Positions 16,277 to 23,967 of a stretch of DNA of 37,329 nucleotides are shown here, piece by piece. The notes under the pieces are model-generated. The model saw nothing but the letters and a program-made list of their open reading frames with translations, did not search any database and had not been told where the DNA came from. This stretch comes from CAZDHT01 sp964505325 (GTDB lineage: Bacteria; Planctomycetota; PUPC01), in NCBI GenBank assembly GCA_964505325.1, contig CAZDHT010000017.1, forward strand, positions 1 through 37,329. The letters are read 5' to 3'. The first letter of the stretch is position 1; the number at the start of each line of letters is the position of its first letter. The translations under genes and the position numbers were made by a program.

Positions 16277-16289
16277 GGCCAATTGACAA
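16270..16289. promoter_or_regulatory. Inverted repeat overlapping the hydrogenase -35 (candidate operator)
   Basis: TTGTCAA (16270-16276) and TTGACAA (16283-16289) form perfect 7-base arms with a 6-base spacer, and one arm coincides with the -35. The position suits a repressor. The arms resemble those of the NADH-sensing Rex site, but the spacer is two bases longer than the usual Rex site, so the regulator is unknown. Confidence 0.45.
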
Positions 16290-16336
16290 AATTGAAAAAA
16301 AATTCGCGGCTCCGAAAACGCGGAAAGAGCACCTGT

Positions 16337-16482
16337 CTATTGAGGTTCATGTGTGAAATGGAAAACGCCGCTTTTGGGGTCTCCTGTAGACGGCTCCGTG
16401 AGGCCGTTCCGAGGCCATGGGCCTCGGCTACAGAAAGCCAGCCCCGTTCTCGGCTTTCCTTGTGTTACATGAACCTCAATAG
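16337..16482. mobile_element. 146-bp MITE-like element or structured RNA with 16-base terminal inverted repeats
   Basis: The ends CTATTGAGGTTCATGT (16337-16352) and ACATGAACCTCAATAG (16467-16482) are perfect inverted repeats. Within are CTGTAG/CTACAG (16384-16389 and 16428-16433), CCGAGGCC/GGCCTCGG (16409-16416 and 16420-16427) and GAAAGCC/GGCTTTC near the right end. If the true ends begin at TTGAGG, each is flanked by TA, the target duplication of IS630/mariner elements. No coding capacity is visible. A stable nested RNA fold is the alternative reading. Confidence 0.6.
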
Positions 16483-16554
16483 GCGCACTTCTTGCCTCGG
16501 CTCCTTTGGAGAGCGCCGCGCCGGCCGCCCGCCTTGGTCCGCTGGCTCCGTCGC

Positions 16555-16584
16555 TTGACAGGCGCCGTTTCCCCGGCCTACAAT
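16555..16584 (+). promoter_or_regulatory. Promoter of the ECF sigma factor operon
   Basis: A perfect TTGACA (16555-16560), an 18-base spacer and TACAAT (16579-16584) form a strong housekeeping-type promoter. Transcription would start near 16591, about 100 bases before the TTG start of the sigma gene. No repeated ECF-type motif was recognised here, so autoregulation is not evident. Confidence 0.65.
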
Positions 16585-16690
16585 TCGAGTTGCACGAGCA
16601 ATTCTTCAAAGAATACCCCGGACCAGTGGTGTCAATCACTGGGGCGCCGGCGGCTCGGCGCCGCGCAACCCTTGAAAGGGCCTTGCGCCT

Positions 16691-17209
16691 TTGAACAGGA
16701 AACAGCGAAAGCAGCGGGTGACGGGGCTGTATGAGCAATACGCCCCCAGGCTGCTGGCGTATGTCCGCTCGATGTCGACCCGCAACGGACACGCCCCGGA
16801 GGACGTGCTGCACGAGGTGTTCCTCGGCCTGATGCGCAAGGACGCCGTCCCCGAGCACGACGACCCGCTGCCGTATCTATTCAGTTGCGCTCGCAACCGG
16901 CTGTTCAATCTGAAGCGGGGCGACGACCGCCGCCGGAGGCGTGAGGAGAAGCGCGCGGCCATGACCCCGCCCCGGGTGTTCGGCCCCCAGCCCGGCCGCG
17001 AAGAGACCGCGACGCGCCTGGAAGCGGCGCTGGCCAGGCTGCCGGATGAACAGCGCGAGGCGGTGGTGCTGCGGATCTGGGGCGAGATGAGCCTGGCGGA
17101 CGTCGCCCGCGTGCAGCAGGTCCCGCTGAAGACCGCCGCCTCGCGGTACGCCTACGGGATTCGTAAGCTGCGCCAGATAATGGAGTTCACCGATGGGCCA
17201 GTCCGATAG
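16691..17209 (+). CDS. RNA polymerase sigma factor, ECF (sigma-70 family)
   Basis: The protein has 172 residues. Region 2 covers about residues 10-75 (LYEQYAPRLLAYVRS, PEDVLHEVFLGLMR, PLPYLFSCARNRLFN). A basic Arg/Lys linker follows, then region 4 at about 112-165 (ALARLPDEQREAVVLRIWGEMS, DVARVQQVPLKTAASRYAYGIRKL). The start is a TTG at 16691, about 10 bases after GAAAGGG; an in-frame GTG at 16718 is an alternative. The end overlaps the next gene by 17 bases. With its partners it probably directs transcription of a cell-envelope or secretion response, but the target genes are unknown. Confidence 0.88.
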   Translation: MNRKQRKQRVTGLYEQYAPRLLAYVRSMSTRNGHAPEDVLHEVFLGLMRKDAVPEHDDPLPYLFSCARNRLFNLKRGDDRRRRREEKRAAMTPPRVFGPQPGREETATRLEAALARLPDEQREAVVLRIWGEMSLADVARVQQVPLKTAASRYAYGIRKLRQIMEFTDGPVR

Positions 17210-17603
17210 ACAGATGCAGGTCTTCGAGAACCACCTGCGCTCGTTCCGGCCGATGGCCGCGCCGCCGTTGCCGCGGCGGCGCCGCGCGGCCAGGGTGATC
17301 GGCGCGATTGTCTGCGTCGTCGCGCTTGCGGCTGCGGCGCTTCTCATCCAACAGCTCTGGCCCGGCGGCAATGCCGTGCCGGAGCAGACGCGCGAGACGA
17401 TCGTCCGCGACAGACAGGAGAGCGACGCCCCTGCGACGGACAAGGCACGCTTTCCCACGCTTCTCTCGCTGCGGATGCGCGCCAACGACGACCGGGAACT
17501 GATGCGCTGCCTGGAAACGCCGCCGAAGCGGGTCGCCCGGCGCGCCGGCCCGACGCTGACCGCGCTGCTGCGGCTTCTGACACAGATGGGAGAAGACCAG
17601 TGA
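17193..17603 (+). CDS. Small single-pass membrane protein, possible anti-sigma factor
   Basis: The protein has 136 residues from ATG 17193 with a GGAG site 7 bases upstream. A basic segment PRRRRAAR leads into one membrane helix at about residues 34-53, followed by an extracytoplasmic region. No zinc-binding anti-sigma motif (HxxxCxxC) is present, so it is not a ZAS-type anti-sigma factor by sequence. Its position, coupled by overlap to an ECF sigma gene, makes a regulatory role plausible. It overlaps the next gene by 4 bases. Confidence 0.6.
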   Translation: MGQSDRQMQVFENHLRSFRPMAAPPLPRRRRAARVIGAIVCVVALAAAALLIQQLWPGGNAVPEQTRETIVRDRQESDAPATDKARFPTLLSLRMRANDDRELMRCLETPPKRVARRAGPTLTALLRLLTQMGEDQ

Positions 17604-18958
17604 AGAAATCACGTATGCGAAAGGCCGCGTTCTGCGCTGCCGTGCTGTTGCTGTGCGCTGGGGCGTCCGGCGCCGAGAAGAAGCCCCAGCGTAAGGTGAT
17701 CAACCTGTGCGGCAATCGGCTGGAGCTGATGACCGGCGACGAAGTGAAGGCGCTCGGGTTCTCGTGGATCGACGTGCCGGACAAGGAGAACGCCGCGACG
17801 TACTACAACCAGGGCGCGAACGCACTCTACGCGCTCAAGGAGCCCGACAAGTGGGTCGAGCAGTACGACCACGCCGTCGAGTTCGGGTGGGACGACTCGC
17901 TCCAGGACCTTGGCCGACATCTCGACGCCGTCCGCCCGGCGCTGGCTCACTATCGCAAAGGTGCGTCAATGAAGCTCTGCCAGCTTCACTACCCCAAGGC
18001 CCACATGCTCGCCGGCATGCTGCTGCCGGGGCTGGGCAAGGCTCGCGCGGCCTGCCGGCTGCTGGTGGCAGAGGCGCGGCGGTTCGAGGCGAAGGGCCAA
18101 TTCAAGGAAGCGGTGGACACCTACATTGCCGTCGTCCGCATCGGCCGGCACTACGGCACCGCCCGCACCATGATCGACCACCTGGTCGGTATCGTGTGCA
18201 TCGCCATCGGCACGCAAAGCGCGTTCAAGGGAGTCTACCGGTACGACTATCCGGAGAAAGAGCTGCGGCGCTTCCTGAAAGAACTCGGCGCGCTGCGCGG
18301 GAACATGCCCGATTACGCGCACGCCATGAGCAGCGAGCGGGCGTTCGGGCTGGGGACGGTGGACGACATCATGCGGCTTGGGCCGGGCGGGCTCCGCATG
18401 TCGATGCCCATGCGGGCCGAGAGGCTGTGGTCCGCCCCGGCACCGCTCCAAGCTCGCCTCCTCCGCGTCCTCGTGCCCGACCGGACGGTGAAGAAGGACA
18501 TGGCGAAGTTCTACGACCGCACCATCGCGGCCGGGAAGAAGCCGTTCTACCCCGCGGGGGCGCGGGAGGAGTTTCTTGATCGCTGCAAGCCGTGGAACAT
18601 CTTCGCCCGGCTGCTGCTGCCCGCGGTGACCCGCGCCCGCGTCGAGGCCGAGAAGTGCCGGGCGATGCTCGAAATGCTGCGCGTCGCCATCGCACTGAAG
18701 ATGTACCACCGGGACATGGGCGTGTATCCCGACGGGCTCAACTGGCTCATCGCCGACAAGTACCTGAAGGCCGTCCCGGCTGATCCGTTCAGCGGCAAGC
18801 CGCTCAAGTACAGGCTGGATAAGGGGGAGTTCTTTCTGTACAGCGTTGGCGAGGACATGAAAGACAACGGCGGCGCGCTGACCAGGGTGGCCGACTTCAT
18901 TTCGGCCGACTACGGTTTTCGGAGCAAGCTGCCGCCGGCGAAGAAGTTCAAGAAGTAA
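17600..18958 (+). CDS. Secreted protein of unknown function with pseudopilin-like C-terminus
   Basis: The protein has 452 residues from GTG 17600 (GTGA overlap with the preceding stop). A signal peptide is likely (MKKSRMRKAAFCAAVLLLCA, cleavage near GASGAE). The middle is helical and Ala-rich and resembles repeat-type helical scaffolds. Residues about 345-440 (AEKCRAMLEMLRVAIALKMY, YPDGLNWL, VPADPFSGKPL, FFLYSVGEDMKDNGG) resemble the soluble part of type II secretion major pseudopilins, without the usual N-terminal pilin helix. Many planctomycetal proteins carry such detached tails. The function is unknown. Confidence 0.7.
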   Translation: MKKSRMRKAAFCAAVLLLCAGASGAEKKPQRKVINLCGNRLELMTGDEVKALGFSWIDVPDKENAATYYNQGANALYALKEPDKWVEQYDHAVEFGWDDSLQDLGRHLDAVRPALAHYRKGASMKLCQLHYPKAHMLAGMLLPGLGKARAACRLLVAEARRFEAKGQFKEAVDTYIAVVRIGRHYGTARTMIDHLVGIVCIAIGTQSAFKGVYRYDYPEKELRRFLKELGALRGNMPDYAHAMSSERAFGLGTVDDIMRLGPGGLRMSMPMRAERLWSAPAPLQARLLRVLVPDRTVKKDMAKFYDRTIAAGKKPFYPAGAREEFLDRCKPWNIFARLLLPAVTRARVEAEKCRAMLEMLRVAIALKMYHRDMGVYPDGLNWLIADKYLKAVPADPFSGKPLKYRLDKGEFFLYSVGEDMKDNGGALTRVADFISADYGFRSKLPPAKKFKK

Positions 18959-18980
18959 TCGGTGATGGAGGAGAGGACAA

Positions 18981-21029
18981 ATGCTGAATCGGACAGCGGC
19001 GTTAGCCGCGATCGTTGCGTTGTCCGCGGGCGCGCTGGGCGCCGAGCCTGACCCGGCGGCCTACGCACCGGGCGACGCGGTCGCGTTCATCAGCGTGCGG
19101 GATGCGCGGTCGCTCCTGCTGCCGGCGGCGCAGTTGCTCAGCGTGATGGACGCCAACGCGACCGAGGTGGCCCGGGTGTTCCTCGAAGGGTTCCACAAGG
19201 TGATCGCCGGCCGCGCGTCGGTCGCGGTCGTGATGCCGCCCAAGGCGGCGCTGGAGGGGCCGGCGTGGGTGTTCCGCGTGCCGGTCGATCAGTCGAAGCT
19301 CAAGGTGAAGGACCTCCTGATCAAAGGCATCACTCAGGCGCTGGGCGAGGGGAACGTAAAGTTCACCGCGCAGGGCGGCGTGGGTGAGATCGCAGGGACG
19401 AGGGGCGGCGAGAAGATCTACTGGGCGGTGCACCGAGGCGTGTTCCATCTGTCGAACGTGCGAACCCATGTGGCGCAGGTCGTGCACCCGCCCGAGGGGC
19501 TGGTGGCGCACCTGGCCGGCCAAACGAAATACCGCCAGCTCGGAAAGCACGTAAACTGGGCCGGCGACGTTACGGCGTACGTTGACCTGGAGACGGCGTT
19601 CTGGCGCAAACTGACCGCCAAGGTGGAAGCGGCGCGCGGGCCGGACGGCACCGGCAACATATGGCTGTACAAGTGGCTCGCGCCCGATCAGCTCCGGGCG
19701 GTGGGGTTTTCGTTGAAGGGCGACGGGGCGAGCAGTTCGGGCCGGCTCGCCCTCCTGACGCCGAAGACCCGCAAGGGCGCCGCCGCGTTCCTGGACCTCC
19801 CGAACGTGCCGCTGCCGCATCTCGACCGCATCCCCGACAACGTCCAGATCCTGTCGGCGTCCTCGTCGCTCACCGGCGGCTTCGTGCGGCGCATCGCCAG
19901 GCTGATGTCCGACCTCGACCCCGACGTGGCGGGGGAGTTCTTGAACGAACTCGCCGAGTTCAACAAGGAACTTGGCGTCGACATCGACAGGGACCTGTTC
20001 GGCAATCTGGGCGCGATGGTCTCGGGGGCGCGTCTGCCCGGCGGCGGCGGAGAGACCACCGTCTTTCTGCTCGGCGCCGTGCGCGACAAGGCGAAGCTCC
20101 AGAAGTGTGTCGACGCCCTCGCCGCCTACAACAAGACGCCGCTGCGCCGGCACGAGCGCGGCGGCCGCACCTACCACATCCTCCCGATGAAGCCGCCGAT
20201 GGGCTACACGTTCGACGGCGGCCTGCTGCTGTTCTCGAACACGTTTGAGGCGGCGGAAGAGATGCTGGCACTCAAGCAGGGGGGCAAGTCGCTGGCGACC
20301 TCGGCGTCGTTCGCCAGGCTCCGCAAGAGGCTGCCGGCGAAAAACATGATGGTGTGGGCGGTCGACATGAAATGGGCCTCGGAGATGGCGAGCACGCTCC
20401 TGATGCTGGCACCGGACCTGGGCAAGGGCGGCCCGGCGCCCATGTTGAGAAAGGTGCTTGGCGAGTTCCGGAAGGCCAAGCCGGGGCTCAGTGTCGGCGT
20501 CGCACTGCGCAACGAGCCCGACGCGTACGTCGCCCACTTCGAGAGCCTGGCGGGTGATCTGTGGGGCCTGTTCCGCGGCCTGGGAGTCGGCCTCGTCCAA
20601 CCGCTGGAAAATGCCAGAAGGGAATCCAGGAGGGTGCAGAGCCAGCACCGCCTTCAACAGATCGGCCACGCGGTGATGATGTCGATGACGGCGAACCATG
20701 GCAAGCTGCCGCCGTCGCTCAAGGCTCTGCTGGACGACGAGTATCTACCCGATCCCAAGATGTTGCTGGCCCCCGGCAGCGGCTCGAAGCTGGTGAAGGG
20801 CAAGTTCGTCTCTGATTACGACAGCCTGTTCGACCGGGCGCAGGCGCCACTCGGGCCCAAGTTCCTGCCCGCCGAGGTTATGATGGCGTGGGAGAAGAAG
20901 CCCTTTACCGGGCCGGGCCGCGCCGTGTTGTTCGCCGACGGCCGCGTCGAATGGGTGCCCGAGGCCAAGTTCAACCGCCTTCTCAAGAAAGCCGACGAGT
21001 ACATCCAGAAGAACAAGGTGAAGAAATAG
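18981..21029 (+). CDS. Large secreted protein of unknown function with DUF1559/pseudopilin-like C-terminus
   Basis: The protein has 682 residues from ATG 18981, 9 bases after GGAGGAGAGG. The signal peptide MLNRTAALAAIVALSAGALG probably ends at GAEPDP. The body contains repeated segments of the type seen in DUF3352-like proteins (FISVRDARSLL, MVWAVDMKWASEMAS). Near the C-terminus, SQHRLQQIGHAVMMS, HGKLPPSLKALL and FADGRVEWVPE resemble the pseudopilin/DUF1559 end. It is 22 bases after the previous gene, with which it shares the type of tail. It is presumably an effector of the sigma operon. The molecular role is unknown. Confidence 0.7.
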   Translation: MLNRTAALAAIVALSAGALGAEPDPAAYAPGDAVAFISVRDARSLLLPAAQLLSVMDANATEVARVFLEGFHKVIAGRASVAVVMPPKAALEGPAWVFRVPVDQSKLKVKDLLIKGITQALGEGNVKFTAQGGVGEIAGTRGGEKIYWAVHRGVFHLSNVRTHVAQVVHPPEGLVAHLAGQTKYRQLGKHVNWAGDVTAYVDLETAFWRKLTAKVEAARGPDGTGNIWLYKWLAPDQLRAVGFSLKGDGASSSGRLALLTPKTRKGAAAFLDLPNVPLPHLDRIPDNVQILSASSSLTGGFVRRIARLMSDLDPDVAGEFLNELAEFNKELGVDIDRDLFGNLGAMVSGARLPGGGGETTVFLLGAVRDKAKLQKCVDALAAYNKTPLRRHERGGRTYHILPMKPPMGYTFDGGLLLFSNTFEAAEEMLALKQGGKSLATSASFARLRKRLPAKNMMVWAVDMKWASEMASTLLMLAPDLGKGGPAPMLRKVLGEFRKAKPGLSVGVALRNEPDAYVAHFESLAGDLWGLFRGLGVGLVQPLENARRESRRVQSQHRLQQIGHAVMMSMTANHGKLPPSLKALLDDEYLPDPKMLLAPGSGSKLVKGKFVSDYDSLFDRAQAPLGPKFLPAEVMMAWEKKPFTGPGRAVLFADGRVEWVPEAKFNRLLKKADEYIQKNKVKK

Positions 21030-21066
21030 GGGGGCTCTCGGCTCCTTCCGGCAAGAGGAATCTCGC

Positions 21067-21711
21067 ATGATCCAGGCGGTCATTTTCGATATGGACGGGG
21101 TGCTGGTGGACTCGGAGGAGTTCATCTGCGAGGCGGCGATGCGGATGTTCGCCGAGCACGGCGTCGCGGTGGCGGCGGAGGATTTCCTGCCGTTCGTCGG
21201 CGCCGGCGAGAATCGCTACCTGGGCGGTGTTGCCGAGAAGCACGGTTTCCCTGTCGACATCGAGCGCGACAAGGCCCGGACGTATGACATCTACGCCGAG
21301 ATCGTCCGCGGGCGCCTCGAACCGCTCCCGGGGGTGCACGAGTTCCTGGCGCGCTGCCGCGAGCGCGGATTGAGGCGGGCGCTGGCGACCAGCGCCGACG
21401 AGGTCAAGATGCTCGTGAATCTCCGCGAGATCGGCGTTCCGCCCGAAACGTTCGATGCGGTGGTCAACGGTCTCGATGTAGAACGGCGGAAGCCGCACCC
21501 GGACATCTTCCTGGCGGCGGCGCGGAGGATGGGCGTCCAGGCTGGGAGCTGCCTGGTGGTGGAGGACGCGCCGAACGGCGTGGCGGCGGCGGTGGCGGCG
21601 GGGGCGCGCTGCCTGGCGCTCACGACGAGCTTCTCGCCGGACGAGCTTTCCGGCGCCGACTGGCTGGCGTCCACCCTGGCCGACGCGCCGGACCGTGTTC
21701 TGGAATGGTGA
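21067..21711 (+). CDS. HAD hydrolase, beta-phosphoglucomutase/phosphatase-like
   Basis: The protein has 214 residues from ATG 21067 with GAGG upstream. The HAD motifs are complete: FDMDGVLVDSEE (nucleophile Asp8 and Asp10), LATSADE (motif II), Lys in RRKPHPDIFL (motif III) and VVEDAPNGVAAAVAAGARC (motif IV). The cap domain between residues about 15 and 85 is of the helical C1 type, as in beta-phosphoglucomutase and small sugar phosphatases. The substrate is probably a sugar phosphate, but this cannot be settled by sequence. It lies 37 bases after the secreted protein gene, so it could be on the same transcript. Confidence 0.88.
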   Translation: MIQAVIFDMDGVLVDSEEFICEAAMRMFAEHGVAVAAEDFLPFVGAGENRYLGGVAEKHGFPVDIERDKARTYDIYAEIVRGRLEPLPGVHEFLARCRERGLRRALATSADEVKMLVNLREIGVPPETFDAVVNGLDVERRKPHPDIFLAAARRMGVQAGSCLVVEDAPNGVAAAVAAGARCLALTTSFSPDELSGADWLASTLADAPDRVLEW

Positions 21712-21730
21712 GAATGTAACAGTTGAAAGC

Positions 21731-21814
21731 GGGGACAGATAACTTTTTCCCGCCGGCCAATCCGCTTCGCGCGATGCTTGTCCGTTGTCCGGCGAAAGAA
21801 AGTTATCTGTCCCC
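21731..21814. repeat. 84-bp inverted repeat of the REP/RAYT-associated type
   Basis: GGGGACAGATAACTTT (21731-21746) is matched perfectly by its reverse complement at 21799-21814. Inside, CGCCGG (21751-21756) pairs with CCGGCG (21789-21794). Palindromes ending in GGGGACAGATAACTT are commonly dispersed in genomes with Y1 (REP-associated) transposases. No transposase is present here. Confidence 0.65.
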
Positions 21815-21960
21815 GGTTTCCCCATCTCCGCAGCGCGCCGTGCGAGAAACGGTGACCCGCCTGCGCCGAAGCTTCGGCGGGCAGGCTGGCGCCAGCGGCA
21901 GCGGCGCGATCCGCCGCAGGCGGATGGCGGCCCCGCCGGAATGTCCGCTGTGCTTTGGTG

Positions 21961-21982
21961 GGGCAGGCATTCCTGCCTGCCC
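21961..21982. repeat. Short hairpin repeat
   Basis: GGGCAGGCA and TGCCTGCCC form a 9-base stem with a 4-base loop (TTCC). It has no following T run, so it is unlikely to be a terminator by itself. It resembles widely dispersed intergenic palindromes. Confidence 0.5.
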
Positions 21983-22025
21983 GACATATCTTCTCCTCCA
22001 GGTCACACGTGGTTCTTCCGCACGC

Positions 22026-22054
22026 TTGACGCATCCACGCGGGCGAGATACGAT
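22026..22054 (+). promoter_or_regulatory. Candidate promoter of the M50 protease gene
   Basis: TTGACG (22026-22031), a 17-base spacer and TACGAT (22049-22054) precede the protease gene. Transcription would begin near 22061, about 23 bases before the GTG at 22084. Confidence 0.5.
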
Positions 22055-22083
22055 AGACCCCGGGATTTCTTGACGCTCTGCTG

Positions 22084-22791
22084 GTGAAGGCGATGCTGAG
22101 ACACCTGCTGGACCCCCAGATACTGCTGGTGACGGCGCCGGTGTTCCTGTTCTCGCTGTCGCTGCACGAGTTCCTCCACGCGTGGATGGCGGACCGGCTG
22201 GGCGATCCGACGCCGCGCTACGCGGGCCGTCTCACCCTGAACCCGCTGGCCCATTACGATCCCATCGGCACGACGTTCGGGCTGCTGTTCCGCGTGTTCG
22301 GCTGGGCGAAGCCGGTGCCGGTGAACGCGGCGGTGTTCCGGTGGCCGAAACGCGACATGATGCTGACGGCGCTGGGCGGCCCGGCGGTGAACTTCGCGCT
22401 GGCCGTGTGCTTCGGGATCGTTTTCAAGGTGCTGCAGCTCGACGCCTTCGAGCCGGGCACGCTGGGGAAGATGGGGCCGACCGTCACAGTGATTGAGAAG
22501 ATGGCGGCGTATGGCGTGTTCCTCAACCTCGCACTGGGGCTGTTCAACCTGATCCCTCTGTATCCGCTCGACGGCCACCACATCCTGCGCGGGTTCCTCA
22601 GCTTCAAGGCCGCCCTCGCGTACGACCGGACCAAGCACCTCGGCGGGTATATCCTGATGGCGCTTATTTTTCTCAGCTTCTCGGCGCGTATATCGATCAT
22701 CGGCGTGCCGCTGTTCTTCATCATCAACCTTGCCTTCGCGGACCAGGAGTTCTTGCGGCTGCGGGAATTGATGTGGTCGCTGTTGCCGTGA
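22084..22791 (+). CDS. Site-2 protease family (M50) membrane metalloprotease
   Basis: The protein has 235 residues from GTG 22084; no good ribosome site is seen, and ATG 22093 is an alternative. The zinc motif HEFLHAW (His28, Glu29, His32) lies in the first membrane helix, and the third ligand is Asp163 in NLIPLYPLDGHHIL. Other family marks are the DPTPRYAGRLTLNPLAHYDP segment and ALGGPAVNFALA. It is the short form without PDZ domains, close to the YwhC/MTH1536-type proteases upstream of scpA in many genomes, and here too scpA follows after 18 bases. Confidence 0.9.
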   Translation: MKAMLRHLLDPQILLVTAPVFLFSLSLHEFLHAWMADRLGDPTPRYAGRLTLNPLAHYDPIGTTFGLLFRVFGWAKPVPVNAAVFRWPKRDMMLTALGGPAVNFALAVCFGIVFKVLQLDAFEPGTLGKMGPTVTVIEKMAAYGVFLNLALGLFNLIPLYPLDGHHILRGFLSFKAALAYDRTKHLGGYILMALIFLSFSARISIIGVPLFFIINLAFADQEFLRLRELMWSLLP

Positions 22792-22809
22792 CGCAGATGG
22801 AGAGTTGGT

Positions 22810-23967
22810 TTGGAAGGAGACACCGCCCAGGCCCCGGATGAGCAGCCCCCGGCGGATGCGCCGCCGGAGCCGTCGTCGTCCGATTCGCCTTCGCCGCCGA
22901 AGACCGCCGGCGCCGCGGCCACCGGCGGCGGAGGATACCGCGTCGCGCTGGACACCTACAACGGGCCCCTCGATCTCCTCCTCTATCTGATCCGCAAGGA
23001 GGAGGTGGACATTTACGACATCCCCATCGCCCGGATCACCGAGCAGTACCGGCAGCACCTCGAGCTGCTGGCGGAGATCAACGTGAACGTGGCGGGCGAG
23101 TTCCTGGTGATGGCCGCGACCCTGATGGAGATCAAGTCGCGGATGCTGCTGCCCACCGAGCAGGGGCTGGAAGAGGACGAGGAGGACCCGCGCGCCGAGC
23201 TGGTCCGCCAGTTGCTCGAGTACAAGCGGTTCAAGGACCTGGCCCGTGAACTGGGGGCGCGCGCCGCGGAGCGGGCGCTGAAGTTTGGGCGGCCCGGAGC
23301 GGAAGTCCCGGCCGGCGAGGCCGGCCCGGAGGGCGAATCGGAAGAGGGCGTGCCCGACGCACTCGACGGGATCGGGCTGTGGGAGCTGATCGACGCATTC
23401 ACGAAAGTGCTGAGCGAGACGAGCCTCGGCCCGCCGCAGACGCAGGTTCTGGAGCGGCAGCGCCCGATCCAGGAGTTTCGCCAGGGCCTGCTCCGCATCG
23501 TCACCAGCGAGGGCCGGGTGGAGTTCTCCCGCATCTTTGCCGGGTGTCAGGTCCGGGACGAGATGATTGCGATGTTCATTGCGCTGCTCGAGCTGGTCCG
23601 GCTCGGGCGGCTGTGCCTGCAACAGCCCAGCGCGTTCGGCGAGATCTACGTGGCATTGCGCGGGGAGACCGAGGCGGCGGGGGTCGCCGCGGTCGAGCCG
23701 GTGCCGCCGCCCAGCCAGGCCGCCGCGCGGCCCGCGCCGCTGAGGCAGGCCGACGTGGTAACTGAGCTGGAAGAGGAAGGAGCAGCGCTCGGGCGCGCCC
23801 GCAAGCGGATCGACGCGGCGATCAAGAGCGCCGAGGCCTTTCTGAAGGAGCATCACCAGCAGCTTCCGGCGGATGAACCGGCTGCGGAGTCAGAGGGCGA
23901 GCCAGCTCCCCCGCCCGCCACGCCGCAGAGCCCGGACGCGGCACCAGGAGAGCCCCAGGATGAATGA
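22810..23967 (+). CDS. scpA: Segregation and condensation protein A
   Basis: The protein has 385 residues from a TTG start at 22810, preceded by GGAGAG. The first 45 or so residues are Pro/Ala/Glu-rich and probably disordered. The kleisin domain begins at VALDTYNGPLDLLLYLIRKE, followed by DIPIARITEQY, GEFLVMAATLMEIKSRMLLP and a C-terminal winged helix (LLRIVTSEGRVEFSRIF). ScpA bridges SMC heads with ScpB. The protein is about 130 residues longer than typical ScpA, with a Pro/Ala-rich tail after residue 290. No scpB is adjacent; its usual place is taken by an unrelated small gene. It overlaps that gene by 8 bases. Confidence 0.92.
   Translation: MEGDTAQAPDEQPPADAPPEPSSSDSPSPPKTAGAAATGGGGYRVALDTYNGPLDLLLYLIRKEEVDIYDIPIARITEQYRQHLELLAEINVNVAGEFLVMAATLMEIKSRMLLPTEQGLEEDEEDPRAELVRQLLEYKRFKDLARELGARAAERALKFGRPGAEVPAGEAGPEGESEEGVPDALDGIGLWELIDAFTKVLSETSLGPPQTQVLERQRPIQEFRQGLLRIVTSEGRVEFSRIFAGCQVRDEMIAMFIALLELVRLGRLCLQQPSAFGEIYVALRGETEAAGVAAVEPVPPPSQAAARPAPLRQADVVTELEEEGAALGRARKRIDAAIKSAEAFLKEHHQQLPADEPAAESEGEPAPPPATPQSPDAAPGEPQDE

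Larger units (their letters stand above)
16112..16690. other. 579-base divergent intergenic region
   Basis: No credible gene is visible here. It holds the hydrogenase operon promoter and inverted repeat (16249-16289, minus strand), an A-rich stretch, a 146-base inverted-repeat element (16337-16482) and the ECF sigma operon promoter (16555-16584). After that promoter comes a leader of about 100 bases with short hairpins such as CCAGTG/CACTGG at about 16623-16642 and CCCTT/AAGGG near 16669-16680. Confidence 0.7.
21712..22083. other. 372-base palindrome-rich intergenic region
   Basis: No gene is apparent. From left to right it contains an 84-base inverted repeat (21731-21814), a perfect 16-base palindrome CGCCGAAGCTTCGGCG (21864-21879), a small hairpin ATCCGCC/GGCGGAT (21909-21925), a hairpin GGGCAGGCA/TGCCTGCCC (21961-21982) and a promoter (22026-22054). 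Confidence 0.75.

Noticed and set aside
16270..16289. Standard Rex operator
   Set aside because: The arms are similar but the spacer is 6 bases rather than the usual 4, so I list it only as a candidate operator of unknown regulator.
22003..23856. Long minus-strand open frame opposite the M50 protease and scpA
   Set aside because: Both plus-strand genes have clear catalytic or domain motifs, and the antisense translation has none.
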